From: DASTBU01 sp035711845
GTDB taxonomy: Bacteria > Acidobacteriota > Vicinamibacteria > Vicinamibacterales > 2-12-FULL-66-21
Direction of reading: 5' to 3'
Assembly (NCBI GenBank): GCA_035711845.1
Contig: DASTBU010000002.1
Location: 1 to 24,649, forward strand
DNA: 24,649 nucleotides
In this document: positions 1-7,679 of the stretch, one piece after another
Numbering within the stretch: the stretch's first letter is position 1
Layout of the letters: the number at the start of each line of letters is the position of its first letter
Notes under the pieces: generated by a model
Seen by the model: the letters and a program-made list of their open reading frames with translations, nothing else
Database searches by the model: none
What the model was told of the DNA's origin: nothing
Position numbers and translations under genes: made by a program

Positions 1-75
1 AGGGGTCAGATCTTGTTTCTTGCACGGCCAGAGGACACTGTCCTCTGGGCGTGCAAGAAACAAGATCTGACCCCT
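1..75. repeat. Near-perfect 75-bp palindrome, copy 1
   Basis: Two 37-nt arms (1-37 and 39-75) are reverse complements around a single central C at 38, with one mismatch (G27 against G49). The arms begin AGGGGTCAGATCTTG and end with its complement. A second copy lies at 6162-6234. Relative to that copy the pair 25/51 is C-G instead of A-T, so the arms changed together. There is no T-tract, but the RNA would fold into a very stable hairpin on either strand, so it may act as a bidirectional terminator. The GGGGTCAG end and palindromic form resemble REP-like elements mobilised by RAYT transposases. That link is inference, because no transposase is in the window. Confidence 0.9.
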
Positions 76-119
76 CCCTTGCAGCCGCCGCGCCGGCAGC
101 GTATCGTTCAGAACCCGAT

Positions 120-1352
120 ATGAGCGCTCGAGACGTCATCGCCAACCTGCGCGAATTGCAGTCGAAGACCGGAAACGCCGAGGGCGCCCAGCGCGTGGCG
201 TGGGGGCCCGTCTGGCGCGACGCGCGGCAGTGGTTCGCGGGCAAGTTGTCCGGAATCGGACTCCAGTCGTCCACCGACCCCGCCGGGAACAACTGGGTCA
301 TCCTTCGCGGGAAAACCGATCGCACCGTCATCATTGGCGGCCACCTCGATTCGGTGCCAAACGGAGGCTGGCTCGATGGCGCTCTTGGTGTGCTGTCGGG
401 CTTCGAAGCCCTGCGGATGTTCAGCAGCCGCCAGCCGCCGGTCACACTGGCGCTGGTGGACTGGGCCGACGAGGAAGGCGCGCGGTTCGGGAGAAGTCTC
501 CTGGGATCGTCCGCTGCAGGCGGGAGCCTGGAGGTGGACGATGTCCGCGGTCTGTTGGACAAACAGGGAACCAGGCTCGTGGACGCGCTGCGGGAGAACG
601 GTGTCGAACTGGACCGGATGCTCGACGCGCATGCCGCGCTGAAAAGGATCGACGCCCGCGCCTACCTCGAGCTCCACATCGAGCAGGGGCCGGTGCTCGA
701 GTCGATGAACAGGCCGACAGGCGTCGTCCTGGGGACGTTCGGCGTCGAGCGCCACATGCTCCGATTCGCAGGGCAAGCCGCGCATTCGGGATCCACTCCG
801 ATCCCGATGCGGCGCGACGCGTTCCTTGCGGCCTCCCAGACGGCGCTGGAGTGCCGCGACATCGCACGCCGGTACTCCAGACCCGGCGCCGGCGTGGTCT
901 GCACGGTGGGCGTCGTCAAGGTTGAGCCGGGGATCGTGACCGCTGTGCCGGGCGTGTGCGAGATCTCGCTCGATCAGCGCGCGCTCGACGCCCGCGTGCT
1001 CGGGCAGATGCTCTCGGATGCGCACGAAGCGTCGGAACGTGCCGCTCGCGAGAACAACGTGACGGTCGAATGGCGGGATCTCTGGCGCATCGAGCCAAGG
1101 CCCTTCGACCCGCGACTGATTGAACTCTGCGCCGAGTCGGTAGAGGAAGTCACCGGCGACGCGCCACGGCTGCCGTCCGGCCCGCTGCACGACGCCGCTG
1201 AAATGGTCCCGCACATGCCGGTCGTGATGATGTTCGCGTATTCGTCGAACGGGTTGTCGCACTGCAAGGAAGAGGACACGCCGGAGCCGCACCTCGCGAA
1301 GACCATCGAGGCGTTCCTGCGCCTCGTCGAGAAGACCGTCGCGACCGCCTGA
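120..1352 (+). CDS. M20-family Zn-dependent hydantoinase/carbamoylase (N-carbamoyl-L-amino-acid hydrolase or allantoate amidohydrolase type)
   Basis: Likely cytoplasmic binuclear-metal amidohydrolase that removes a carbamoyl or ureido group from an N-carbamoyl amino acid or related compound. Visible family marks, numbered from ATG 120 (410 aa): GGHLDSVPNGGWLDG with H75 and D86; ADEEG with E118-E119; ELHIEQGP with H186; the dimerisation-domain stretch AHSGSTPIPMRRDA; and a C-terminal GLSHCKEED with H381. Family members usually carry GAGHDA where this protein has GPLHDAAEM, and the substrate cannot be assigned. The reading frame stays open upstream to a GTG at 51, but that codon lies inside the stem of palindrome copy 1. 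The ATG at 120 gives a normal-length protein and is preferred, although no clear Shine-Dalgarno precedes it. Its promoter is not visible. Confidence 0.85.
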   Translation: MSARDVIANLRELQSKTGNAEGAQRVAWGPVWRDARQWFAGKLSGIGLQSSTDPAGNNWVILRGKTDRTVIIGGHLDSVPNGGWLDGALGVLSGFEALRMFSSRQPPVTLALVDWADEEGARFGRSLLGSSAAGGSLEVDDVRGLLDKQGTRLVDALRENGVELDRMLDAHAALKRIDARAYLELHIEQGPVLESMNRPTGVVLGTFGVERHMLRFAGQAAHSGSTPIPMRRDAFLAASQTALECRDIARRYSRPGAGVVCTVGVVKVEPGIVTAVPGVCEISLDQRALDARVLGQMLSDAHEASERAARENNVTVEWRDLWRIEPRPFDPRLIELCAESVEEVTGDAPRLPSGPLHDAAEMVPHMPVVMMFAYSSNGLSHCKEEDTPEPHLAKTIEAFLRLVEKTVATA

Positions 1353-1515
1353 CGTAAACCGAGCTGTGTTCTGTGTGTCGGGAAGGGAAGGTACGGAGAG
1401 TTCGAACAGCCGAGCTTGACATATCCGTGATAGCTTCTGCCCAGACGTTCGGCGGCCGGACCGGACCTGCGAGGCGCCTCCCGGCGTTCGAGGCCACTCC
1501 GGATCCGTCGGACAC

Positions 1516-1522
1516 AGGAGGG
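1516..1522 (+). promoter_or_regulatory. Strong ribosome binding site for the dimeric-barrel protein gene
   Basis: AGGAGGG lies four bases before the ATG at 1527 and fixes that start. In the preceding 174-bp gap a TTGACA occurs at 1416-1421, but no convincing -10 element is found at the right distance. Nothing else was recognised in that gap. Confidence 0.8.
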
Positions 1523-1526
1523 TCCG

Positions 1527-2237
1527 ATGAGATCATTGGTTGCCCGTGTTGTCCTCGTCGCTCTGGGGTCCGTTGCTGCGGGGGCCTCGGCCCAGAACCA
1601 GCCTGCGCCAGCCGGGGCTGGATCGGATGTGTATCATGTGCATTTCACCAAGGCGGCGCCCGGCAAAGCCGGCGAGCTCGGGAAGGCGCTGATGGTGCCG
1701 GATTCGACCACGCCGATGCCCGACCACTTCGTCGTGCTCCGGCACCAGGAAGGGGACAGCTGGGACTACGTCGTCATTCAGCACCTGGGGCAGAAAGCTG
1801 CGGTCACCGCCGGGCCGCCGCCGGCAAATGCGGCGCGTGACCTCCGGGCGTGGCACAACGATACGTTCGTCAGTGGACCGTCCTGGGATGAGTTCAGCCG
1901 CCAGATGGGGATCGGCGGATCGGGCACGGCAGGGGCCGTCTACACCGTGGGCGTCCATTCTGCGGTGCCCGGCCATCGCGACGCGCTGGAAAAAGCTCTC
2001 AATCAAGCGGCCCCTGGGGACAGCAAGATCCAGACTGGCGCGGTGTTCATGCAGCACCTCGAGGGCGGCGACTGGAATTTCCTGGCGATCACCCGGTACA
2101 ACTCCTGGCAGGATTTCGCCACGGATCGGGCGGCGGCCGTCGCCAGTCCGACGGCCGCCGGCGGATGGGCGGATATTCGCCAGCATTCCGCCTTCCACCG
2201 CGACACGATCGCCGACCGGATCTTCCCCGCCAAGTAA
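1527..2237 (+). CDS. Secreted protein with two tandem dimeric alpha/beta-barrel-like repeats
   Basis: A 236-aa protein with a signal peptide (MRSLVARVVLVALGSVAAGASA, cleavage likely before QNQ), so exported. The mature part is an internal duplication. Repeat one runs roughly residues 35-130 (VYHVHFTKAAPGK, then FVVLRHQEGDSWDYVVIQHLG, then LRAWHNDTF). Repeat two runs roughly 138-232 (VYTVGVHSAVPGH, then VFMQHLEGGDWNFLAITRY, then IRQHSAFHRDTI). The pattern of short beta strands, a central GDxW strand and a closing His-containing helix resembles dimeric alpha/beta-barrel (ABM/EthD-like) domains, here apparently fused into one pseudo-dimer. Specific function is unknown. The start is supported by AGGAGGG at 1516. 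It ends 60 bp before the hybrid kinase gene, with a strong hairpin between them. Confidence 0.75.
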   Translation: MRSLVARVVLVALGSVAAGASAQNQPAPAGAGSDVYHVHFTKAAPGKAGELGKALMVPDSTTPMPDHFVVLRHQEGDSWDYVVIQHLGQKAAVTAGPPPANAARDLRAWHNDTFVSGPSWDEFSRQMGIGGSGTAGAVYTVGVHSAVPGHRDALEKALNQAAPGDSKIQTGAVFMQHLEGGDWNFLAITRYNSWQDFATDRAAAVASPTAAGGWADIRQHSAFHRDTIADRIFPAK

Positions 2238-2248
2238 GAGCTGCACCT

Positions 2249-2277
2249 GCGGCGGGCCGGACCATCCGGCCCGCCGC
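2249..2277 (+). terminator. GC-rich perfect hairpin between the dimeric-barrel gene and the hybrid kinase gene
   Basis: A perfect 12-bp stem (2249-2260 with 2266-2277, GCGGCGGGCCGG and its complement) closes a 5-nt loop ACCAT. It begins 12 bp after the stop codon at 2237 and ends 20 bp before the ATG at 2298. There is no T-tract, so it is not a classical intrinsic terminator. It may partially terminate, protect the upstream mRNA 3' end, or limit translation of the kinase, whose Shine-Dalgarno is weak. Confidence 0.65.
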
Positions 2278-2297
2278 GAACCAGAGACGTCGAACCC

Positions 2298-5200
2298 ATG
2301 AACCCCATCACCCGCGGGCCTCGCCTGACCGCCGAGCACGTCACCGCGCGTGCGCTGGTCGAGGCCGCGACCTTCGCCGAGGCCGCACCGAAGATCCTCG
2401 AGGCCATTTGCGAGTCGCTCGGATGGGAATACGGCGCGCTGTGGGACGTCGATCGCGAAAAGAACGTCCTGCGCTGCTCCGACACCTGGTGCTCCGCGGC
2501 CGTCCAGTTCTCCGAGTTCGACAGGATCAGCCACGCGTCGGCGTTCCCGGCCGGCGTCGGCCTGCCCGGTCGCGTCTGGGCGACCGGCGAGCCAGCCTGG
2601 ATTCCCGACGTCGTTCAGGACACGAACTTCCCCCGAGCGCCGATCGCGGCCCGCGAAGGGCTGCATGGGGCCTTCGGGTTCCCGATCCTGCTGAGGGGCG
2701 AGGTCCTGGGGGTGATGGAGTTCTTCAGCCGGGAAATCCGCCTGCCGGATGAAGAACTCCTCTCGATGCTGACGAGCGTCGGAAACCAGATCGGGCTTTT
2801 CGTCGATCGACGACGGGCGCAGGAGGAGCTGGATCGGTTCTTCCAGTTGTCGCTCGACATGTTGTGCATCGCCGGCTACGACGGCTATTTCAAGCGGGTC
2901 AATCCGGCCTGGCAGCGTGTGCTCGGTTACGAGGAGGCTGAGCTGCTCTCGCGACCGTACAGGGAGTTCGTCCATCCCGAGGACCGCGACGCGACGGATA
3001 CGGAGAGCACGAAGCTCGCAAGCGGTCAGGAGGTCGTCTACTTCGAGAACCGTTTCCTCCACAAGGACGGAACGCACCGCTGGCTGCTCTGGTCCTCGAC
3101 GCCGTTCCCGGCGCAGCAGATGGTCTACGCCGCCGCACGCGACATCACGGAGCGAAAGGCAGCGGAAGAAACACTCGCGAGGTATGCCAGAGACCTCGAG
3201 ATCACGCATCGGGAACTCGAGGACCAGGCTGCGCGTCTCGCGCAGCTCGTCAAGGAACTGGAGATCAGCCGACGCCGTGCCGAAGAGGCCACCGAAGCGA
3301 AGAGCGCGTTCCTGGCCAACATGAGCCACGAGATCCGAACACCCCTGAACGCGATCCTCGGCATGACGAAGCTTGCGTTGCAGACCAGGCTGACAATCGA
3401 GCAGCGGGACTACCTGACGACGGTAGAGTCGTCTGCCGAGTCGCTGCTCGGCATCGTCAACGACGTTCTCGATTTTTCGAAAATCGAGGCGCACCGGCTC
3501 GATCTGGAGCGTGCGGAGTTCGACTTGCGCGAGGGCGTCGGTGACGCCGCCAGGCTCCTCGCGCTTCGCGCCGGTGAAAAGGGCATCGAGCTCGCCTGTC
3601 GTATCGCACCGGATGTCCCCGAGGTGCTCCTCGGCGACGAGGGCCGGCTTCGTCAGGTTCTGTTGAACGTGATGGGAAATGCCATCAAGTTCACGAACCA
3701 CGGAGAGGTCGTGGTGAGCGTCCACCTCGAGACCGGCGTGCGGAACGTCGTCATCCTGCACTTCACCGTGGCCGACACGGGCATCGGTATCGCGCCGGAG
3801 AAGCAGGCGAAGATCTTCCAGGCATTCACGCAGGCCGATGGTTCGACGACCCGGCGCTATGGCGGCACCGGCCTCGGCCTGGCCATTGCGGTGCGGCTCG
3901 TCGAGCTGATGGGCGGCCGCATGTGGGTCGAGAGCGAACCGGGCCGTGGCAGCACGTTCCATTTCACCGCGGTGTTCGAGGCGCCGGAGCCCGCCGCTGC
4001 CAAACCTAGGACCCGGCGACCGACCGCGCTCGAGGGCCTACGGGTGCTCGTGGTGGATGACAACGCGACCAACCGGCGCATCCTGTCCGAAATGCTGCTG
4101 AGCTGGCACATGCAACCGACGTCCGTCGGCGATGCGGCCTCAGCGATTGCCGCGCTCCGGGAAGCGCTGTCCTCGGGCAAGCGGTTCGACCTGGTGATCT
4201 CAGACGGTCAGATGCCGGACGTGGACGGTTTCATGCTCGCACGGCGTATCAAACAGGATCGAAAGCTGGCGAGCACGCCCATCTTGATGCTGACGTCCAT
4301 GGCGAACGCCGGCGATATCGACCGCTGTGAACGGCTCAACATCGACGCTCATCTCAGCAAGCCCGTGAAGGAATCGGATCTTCTCGACGCGCTCACCGCG
4401 CTGCTCGGGGTTTCCACTCGTCGCGCCCCCGCGCGGTCGCAGGCTCCGGCGCCCTCTCCGCAGCGTGCGCTGCGCGTGCTCGTGGCCGAGGACAATCCGG
4501 TGAACCGCAAGCTGGTCACGAAGCTGCTGCAGAAGCGCGGCCACAAGGTCAAGGGTGTGGACACCGGCCGGGCAGCGGTCGAGGCGATCGAGTCCGGCGC
4601 GGAAGACCGTTTCGACGCCGTCCTGATGGACCTGCAGATGCCCGAGATGAGCGGGTTGGAAGCCACCCACGCGATCCGTGCGTACGAGCAGGTTCGCGGG
4701 GGGCACGTGCCGATCATCGCGCTCACGGCGCACGCCATGCAGGGCGACCGCGAGCGGTGCCTCGCGGGTGGTATGGACGGCTATCTGTCGAAGCCGATCG
4801 ACGCGGAGGATCTGACGGCCACCGTGGAGCGGCTCAGCGGGCCGGCGCCGCAGCGCGAGCGGGCAGCGGTGGTGGCAGGGCCGCCGGCCGATGACGTCTT
4901 CGATGAGCACGACGCTCTCGCGCACACGGGTGGTGACCGCGATCTGCTGCGCGAAGTCGTCGAGCTGTTCCGATCGGACTATCCTGCGTCGCTTCGGCGA
5001 GTCCAACGTGCAGTGGGCCGGGGTGATGGCGAGGCGCTCCGCGCCGCGGCCCACGCGCTGAAGGGCTCGATCGCCATCGTCGGATCGAGGGCCGGGCGGA
5101 ACCTGGCTGCCAGGCTGGAAGCGATGGGCCGCACCGGCCAACTGGATGGGGCGGCATCAGCGCTCGCGAACCTGCGCGAGACCCTCGAGCAGCTCAACCG

Positions 5201-5321
5201 GGCATTCGTAGCATCCGGTCTCGTTCCGCGGGGACGCCGGCCGACCAGGGCCGCGCGTGTTCCCCGCGCGACGGCCAGAAAGCGGGCTTCACATGGCCAG
5301 AATCCTCGTCGTCGACGATGA
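2298..5321 (+). CDS. Hybrid sensor histidine kinase: GAF-PAS-HisKA-HATPase-REC-REC-HPt
   Basis: A 1007-aa soluble phosphorelay kinase with no membrane segment, so a cytoplasmic sensor. Domains in order: GAF about 12-170 (GLPGRVW, GVMEFFS); PAS/PAC about 178-287 (GYFKRVNPAWQRVLGY, FVHPEDRD, AARDITERK); coiled coil about 288-330; HisKA with FLANMSHEIRTPLN and phosphorylatable His344; HATPase with NVMGNAIKFTN (N box), DTGIGIAPE (G1) and GGTGLGLAI (G2); REC1 with VVDDN and phospho-acceptor Asp636; REC2 with VAEDNPVNRK and Asp778; C-terminal HPt with AHALKGS and His919. All phosphotransfer residues are intact, consistent with a His-Asp-His-Asp relay. Its last 29 bases overlap the next gene in another frame, implying translational coupling. 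The input ligand is not readable. REC1 has SDGQMP around its Asp rather than the more usual MDxxMP. Confidence 0.95.
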   Translation: MNPITRGPRLTAEHVTARALVEAATFAEAAPKILEAICESLGWEYGALWDVDREKNVLRCSDTWCSAAVQFSEFDRISHASAFPAGVGLPGRVWATGEPAWIPDVVQDTNFPRAPIAAREGLHGAFGFPILLRGEVLGVMEFFSREIRLPDEELLSMLTSVGNQIGLFVDRRRAQEELDRFFQLSLDMLCIAGYDGYFKRVNPAWQRVLGYEEAELLSRPYREFVHPEDRDATDTESTKLASGQEVVYFENRFLHKDGTHRWLLWSSTPFPAQQMVYAAARDITERKAAEETLARYARDLEITHRELEDQAARLAQLVKELEISRRRAEEATEAKSAFLANMSHEIRTPLNAILGMTKLALQTRLTIEQRDYLTTVESSAESLLGIVNDVLDFSKIEAHRLDLERAEFDLREGVGDAARLLALRAGEKGIELACRIAPDVPEVLLGDEGRLRQVLLNVMGNAIKFTNHGEVVVSVHLETGVRNVVILHFTVADTGIGIAPEKQAKIFQAFTQADGSTTRRYGGTGLGLAIAVRLVELMGGRMWVESEPGRGSTFHFTAVFEAPEPAAAKPRTRRPTALEGLRVLVVDDNATNRRILSEMLLSWHMQPTSVGDAASAIAALREALSSGKRFDLVISDGQMPDVDGFMLARRIKQDRKLASTPILMLTSMANAGDIDRCERLNIDAHLSKPVKESDLLDALTALLGVSTRRAPARSQAPAPSPQRALRVLVAEDNPVNRKLVTKLLQKRGHKVKGVDTGRAAVEAIESGAEDRFDAVLMDLQMPEMSGLEATHAIRAYEQVRGGHVPIIALTAHAMQGDRERCLAGGMDGYLSKPIDAEDLTATVERLSGPAPQRERAAVVAGPPADDVFDEHDALAHTGGDRDLLREVVELFRSDYPASLRRVQRAVGRGDGEALRAAAHALKGSIAIVGSRAGRNLAARLEAMGRTGQLDGAASALANLRETLEQLNRAFVASGLVPRGRRPTRAARVPRATARKRASHGQNPRRRR

Positions 5322-6159
5322 TCGGGCGACGCGTCTCGTTCTCAGCAGGGTGCTCACAGGCGCCGGCTTCACGACCGGTGTGGCGAAGGACGGGGTAGAG
5401 GCGCTGAAGATACTCCAAACGAAGCGGTTCGACGTCCTGCTCCTCGACGTGTGGATGCCGCGCATGAACGGCCTCGATCTGCTCGCGAGCCTCCGCAGGC
5501 GCAAGACACGGCCCCGAGTCGTCGTGATGACCTCCGATGATGCGCCGGAGACGCTGTTGAAGGCTGTGCGCGAGCAGGCCTTCAAGTACGTGCACAAGCC
5601 GGTGGAACCGCTCCTGCTGCTCGAGACCGTCCGCGAGGTCCTCCACGCCGCCGCTGCGCCGCCGATCGAGGTCATCTCTGCGCGGCCCGACTGGGTGGAA
5701 CTGCTGGTGCCCTGTACGCGGGAGTCCGTGGAGCGGATTCAGACCGTCATGTCCCGGCTGGATACGGATCTCGCGCCGGAGCTGCGCGAATCGATCGCTT
5801 ACGCGCTCCGCGAGCTGGCCCTGAACGCCGTCGAATGGGGAGGACGGCTCGATCCGAAGCGAAAGGTCCGGATCGCGTACCTGCGCGCGCGCCGCATGAT
5901 CCTGTACCGCATCGCCGATCCTGGTCCGGGCTTCCAGATCGAAGACCTCCCGCACGCCGCGATCGGCCAGTCGGGTGACAACCCGATTCAGCACATGCAG
6001 GTGCGCGAGGAAAAGGGGATTCGACCGGGCGGGTTCGGCCTGCTGATGGTCCGTGCGAGCGTGGACGAGCTGCTGTACAACGAGAAACGGAACGAAGTGG
6101 TGTTCGTGAAGTACCTCGAGGAGGCGCCGGCGGCGAGAAGCATGCCGGCCGCCGTGTGA
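5293..6159 (+). CDS. Response regulator receiver fused to an RsbW-like GHKL ATPase domain
   Basis: A 288-aa protein starting MARILVVDDD. The ATG at 5293 places the receiver domain at the very N terminus as usual; a GTG at 5257 in the same frame would add 12 untypical residues. REC spans about 2-118, with phospho-acceptor Asp52 (LLDVWMPRMNG) and conserved Lys102 (YVHKPVEP). A GHKL ATPase domain without HisKA follows at about 140-280: N-box ELALNAVEWGG with Asn178, G1 box ADPGPGF with Asp209, then GGFGLLMV. The N-box resembles RsbW/SpoIIAB-type anti-sigma kinases rather than classical histidine kinases. The gene overlaps the hybrid kinase by 29 bp, so it is a likely phosphate acceptor of that relay. 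It could control a sigma or anti-anti-sigma partner encoded elsewhere; that is inference. Confidence 0.9.
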   Translation: MARILVVDDDRATRLVLSRVLTGAGFTTGVAKDGVEALKILQTKRFDVLLLDVWMPRMNGLDLLASLRRRKTRPRVVVMTSDDAPETLLKAVREQAFKYVHKPVEPLLLLETVREVLHAAAAPPIEVISARPDWVELLVPCTRESVERIQTVMSRLDTDLAPELRESIAYALRELALNAVEWGGRLDPKRKVRIAYLRARRMILYRIADPGPGFQIEDLPHAAIGQSGDNPIQHMQVREEKGIRPGGFGLLMVRASVDELLYNEKRNEVVFVKYLEEAPAARSMPAAV

Positions 6160-6161
6160 GG

Positions 6162-6234
6162 GGGGTCAGATCTTGTTTCTTGCAAGGCCAGAGGACACTG
6201 TCCTCTGGCCTTGCAAGAAACAAGATCTGACCCC
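6162..6234. repeat. Perfect 73-bp palindrome, copy 2, between convergent genes
   Basis: Perfect 36-nt arms (6162-6197 and 6199-6234) surround a single C at 6198. The sequence is nearly identical to 1-75. It starts 2 bp after the response-regulator stop (6159), and its last base is the first base of the convergent M61-like gene's stop codon (6234-6236). It therefore fills the whole junction and is well placed to stop transcription from both sides. Shared ends GGGGTCAGATCT suggest a dispersed mobile palindrome family, but no target-site duplication is evident. Confidence 0.92.
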
Positions 6235-7679
6235 TACGGCAGCGGCCGCAGCCACTCCTCGATCACGGTCCGCGTGTCGACGTTCGTGGCCTGCTGGATG
6301 AGGCCGGCCAGCTCGTCGATCCTGAACCCCCGCCGCTCCCTCGCGCTCCAGGCGACGAGGTACCGCAGCGCGTCGCGCAGGCTCGTCGTCCCCTTCGACT
6401 CCGCCTGAATGCGCTCGTCGATCGCCGCCGCCATGAGGCCTCCGCGGGAGAACACGAGGCGGCCGGTTCTGAAGTCTTCGGCGTACCGTGTGGAGGCGAC
6501 GCGGCTCAGCTCGATCAGCGAGAGCCGCTTGAGAAACGGTGGCGCGCTCGTGATATTGGAACGGAAGCGGAGCTCGAGCGTGCGCTGCCGGTAAGTCTGT
6601 GGATCGGGCATTCCCCGAGCCAGCGCCATGATCGCCGCGTATTGTCCGAAACCTTCGGCGAACCAGATGGAGTCGATGATCGGCGCGAGCTCCCACTGAA
6701 ACGGATAGTATCCCTCGCCGTACGCTCGCTTCGGGATCCACGCGTGCGCCACATGGTGTCCGATGAGGGAGAGCACGCGCCCCTCGTCGTCGCGTGGCGC
6801 GTCGGCGGTCAGCCCCGACGACGCCGCGAGATAGTAGGTGCTCGACTCGAGATGCTCCATGCTCATGCCGTACGCGTGCCGGGAGGAAATCGGCGTGAGC
6901 AGTTCGTAGTGCACCGTGTAATGCGCGAACGGCGTGGCACCGAAGTAGTCGTTGACTAGACGAAAGGCCCTCGCGGCGACCCGGCTGAGACGATCCAGGT
7001 CCACCGGGCCCTCGGCGTACGCGGCCAGATAGAGCGGCACCGGTGAGTCCGTCAGCCGGCGCACGACTGCGCGCGGACCCATGACGATCTGGCTGTCGGC
7101 GAGCGCGTAGAAATCCGCTGCGCGAGCGTCCACCGGCGCCGCGCCCATCGGCAGGCGCGGGCTGAGCGTCGAGAACACGGGCCATGCCTCAGGACCCGAC
7201 ACCCGTAACCGTGTCCCGCGCGATTCGTACCCATCCACGTACGCGAAGATGGAGTAGCCGAGCGCGCCCAGGTATCCCTCCCGCACGCGTGAGGCATCCG
7301 ATGCGGCATGGACGTCCTGCTCCATCTGCCGCAGGTTCACGCGGTACGTGACGCGCCGGGTGCCCGCGTTCAAGCGCCACCGTGGACCTTCCTCCCTGCC
7401 GGGCGCCGTGCTCTGACCATCCGGACCGAACGCGCGCAGATCCGAAACGAACGCGTCGTAGCGCTGCTCGCCGTATCCCATGGGAATGGCGCGTGGGAAC
7501 ACGAGTGAGCCCGCTTGGCCCAGCGGATCGGGCCACTCGAGCTCGATCGATACGGCCTCGTCGCCCGCACGTTCGTAATGAACACGGTACGAGACCTCTG
7601 TCGGTGGCGACTGCGCGTTCAACCAACACGCGACAACAGCCAGGGCGAGCACGCTCGGATGAACTCTCCTGAACCCCAT
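6234..7679 (-). CDS. M61-like (glycyl aminopeptidase-type) secreted protein with a degenerate zinc motif
   Basis: A 481-aa exported protein: signal peptide about residues 1-22 (MGFRRVHPSVLALAVVACW), an N-terminal beta-rich region, then a thermolysin-like region. The position of the M61 HEXXH motif reads LIGHHVAHAWIPKR (H308-H309-V-A-H312). Both zinc histidines are present but the catalytic Glu is replaced by His309, while a downstream WFAEGF (Glu342) matches the third ligand. The usual C-terminal PDZ domain is not evident. It may be a non-catalytic or altered-mechanism relative. The start codon, the Shine-Dalgarno-like GGGGG and the first codons lie within a tandem TGAACCC-type repeat (7660-7726). 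It follows the PHP gene on the same strand by 36 bp, probably as one transcript, and its stop abuts palindrome copy 2. Confidence 0.8.
   Translation of the reverse strand: MGFRRVHPSVLALAVVACWLNAQSPPTEVSYRVHYERAGDEAVSIELEWPDPLGQAGSLVFPRAIPMGYGEQRYDAFVSDLRAFGPDGQSTAPGREEGPRWRLNAGTRRVTYRVNLRQMEQDVHAASDASRVREGYLGALGYSIFAYVDGYESRGTRLRVSGPEAWPVFSTLSPRLPMGAAPVDARAADFYALADSQIVMGPRAVVRRLTDSPVPLYLAAYAEGPVDLDRLSRVAARAFRLVNDYFGATPFAHYTVHYELLTPISSRHAYGMSMEHLESSTYYLAASSGLTADAPRDDEGRVLSLIGHHVAHAWIPKRAYGEGYYPFQWELAPIIDSIWFAEGFGQYAAIMALARGMPDPQTYRQRTLELRFRSNITSAPPFLKRLSLIELSRVASTRYAEDFRTGRLVFSRGGLMAAAIDERIQAESKGTTSLRDALRYLVAWSARERRGFRIDELAGLIQQATNVDTRTVIEEWLRPLP

Noticed and set aside
51..119. GTG start at 51 for the hydantoinase
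   Set aside because: The codon lies in the stem of a 37-bp palindrome, has no Shine-Dalgarno, and adds residues atypical of the family. The same MQETRSDP word would be read from copy 2 as well, showing it belongs to the repeat.
1416..1444. TTGACA at 1416-1421 as a sigma-70 promoter for the dimeric-barrel gene
   Set aside because: The -35 is perfect, but no acceptable -10 is found 16-18 bp downstream.
1533..3962. 809-codon minus-strand open frame opposite the dimeric-barrel and kinase genes
   Set aside because: It covers two genes with clear domains on the other strand and shows no recognisable domain or ribosome site of its own.
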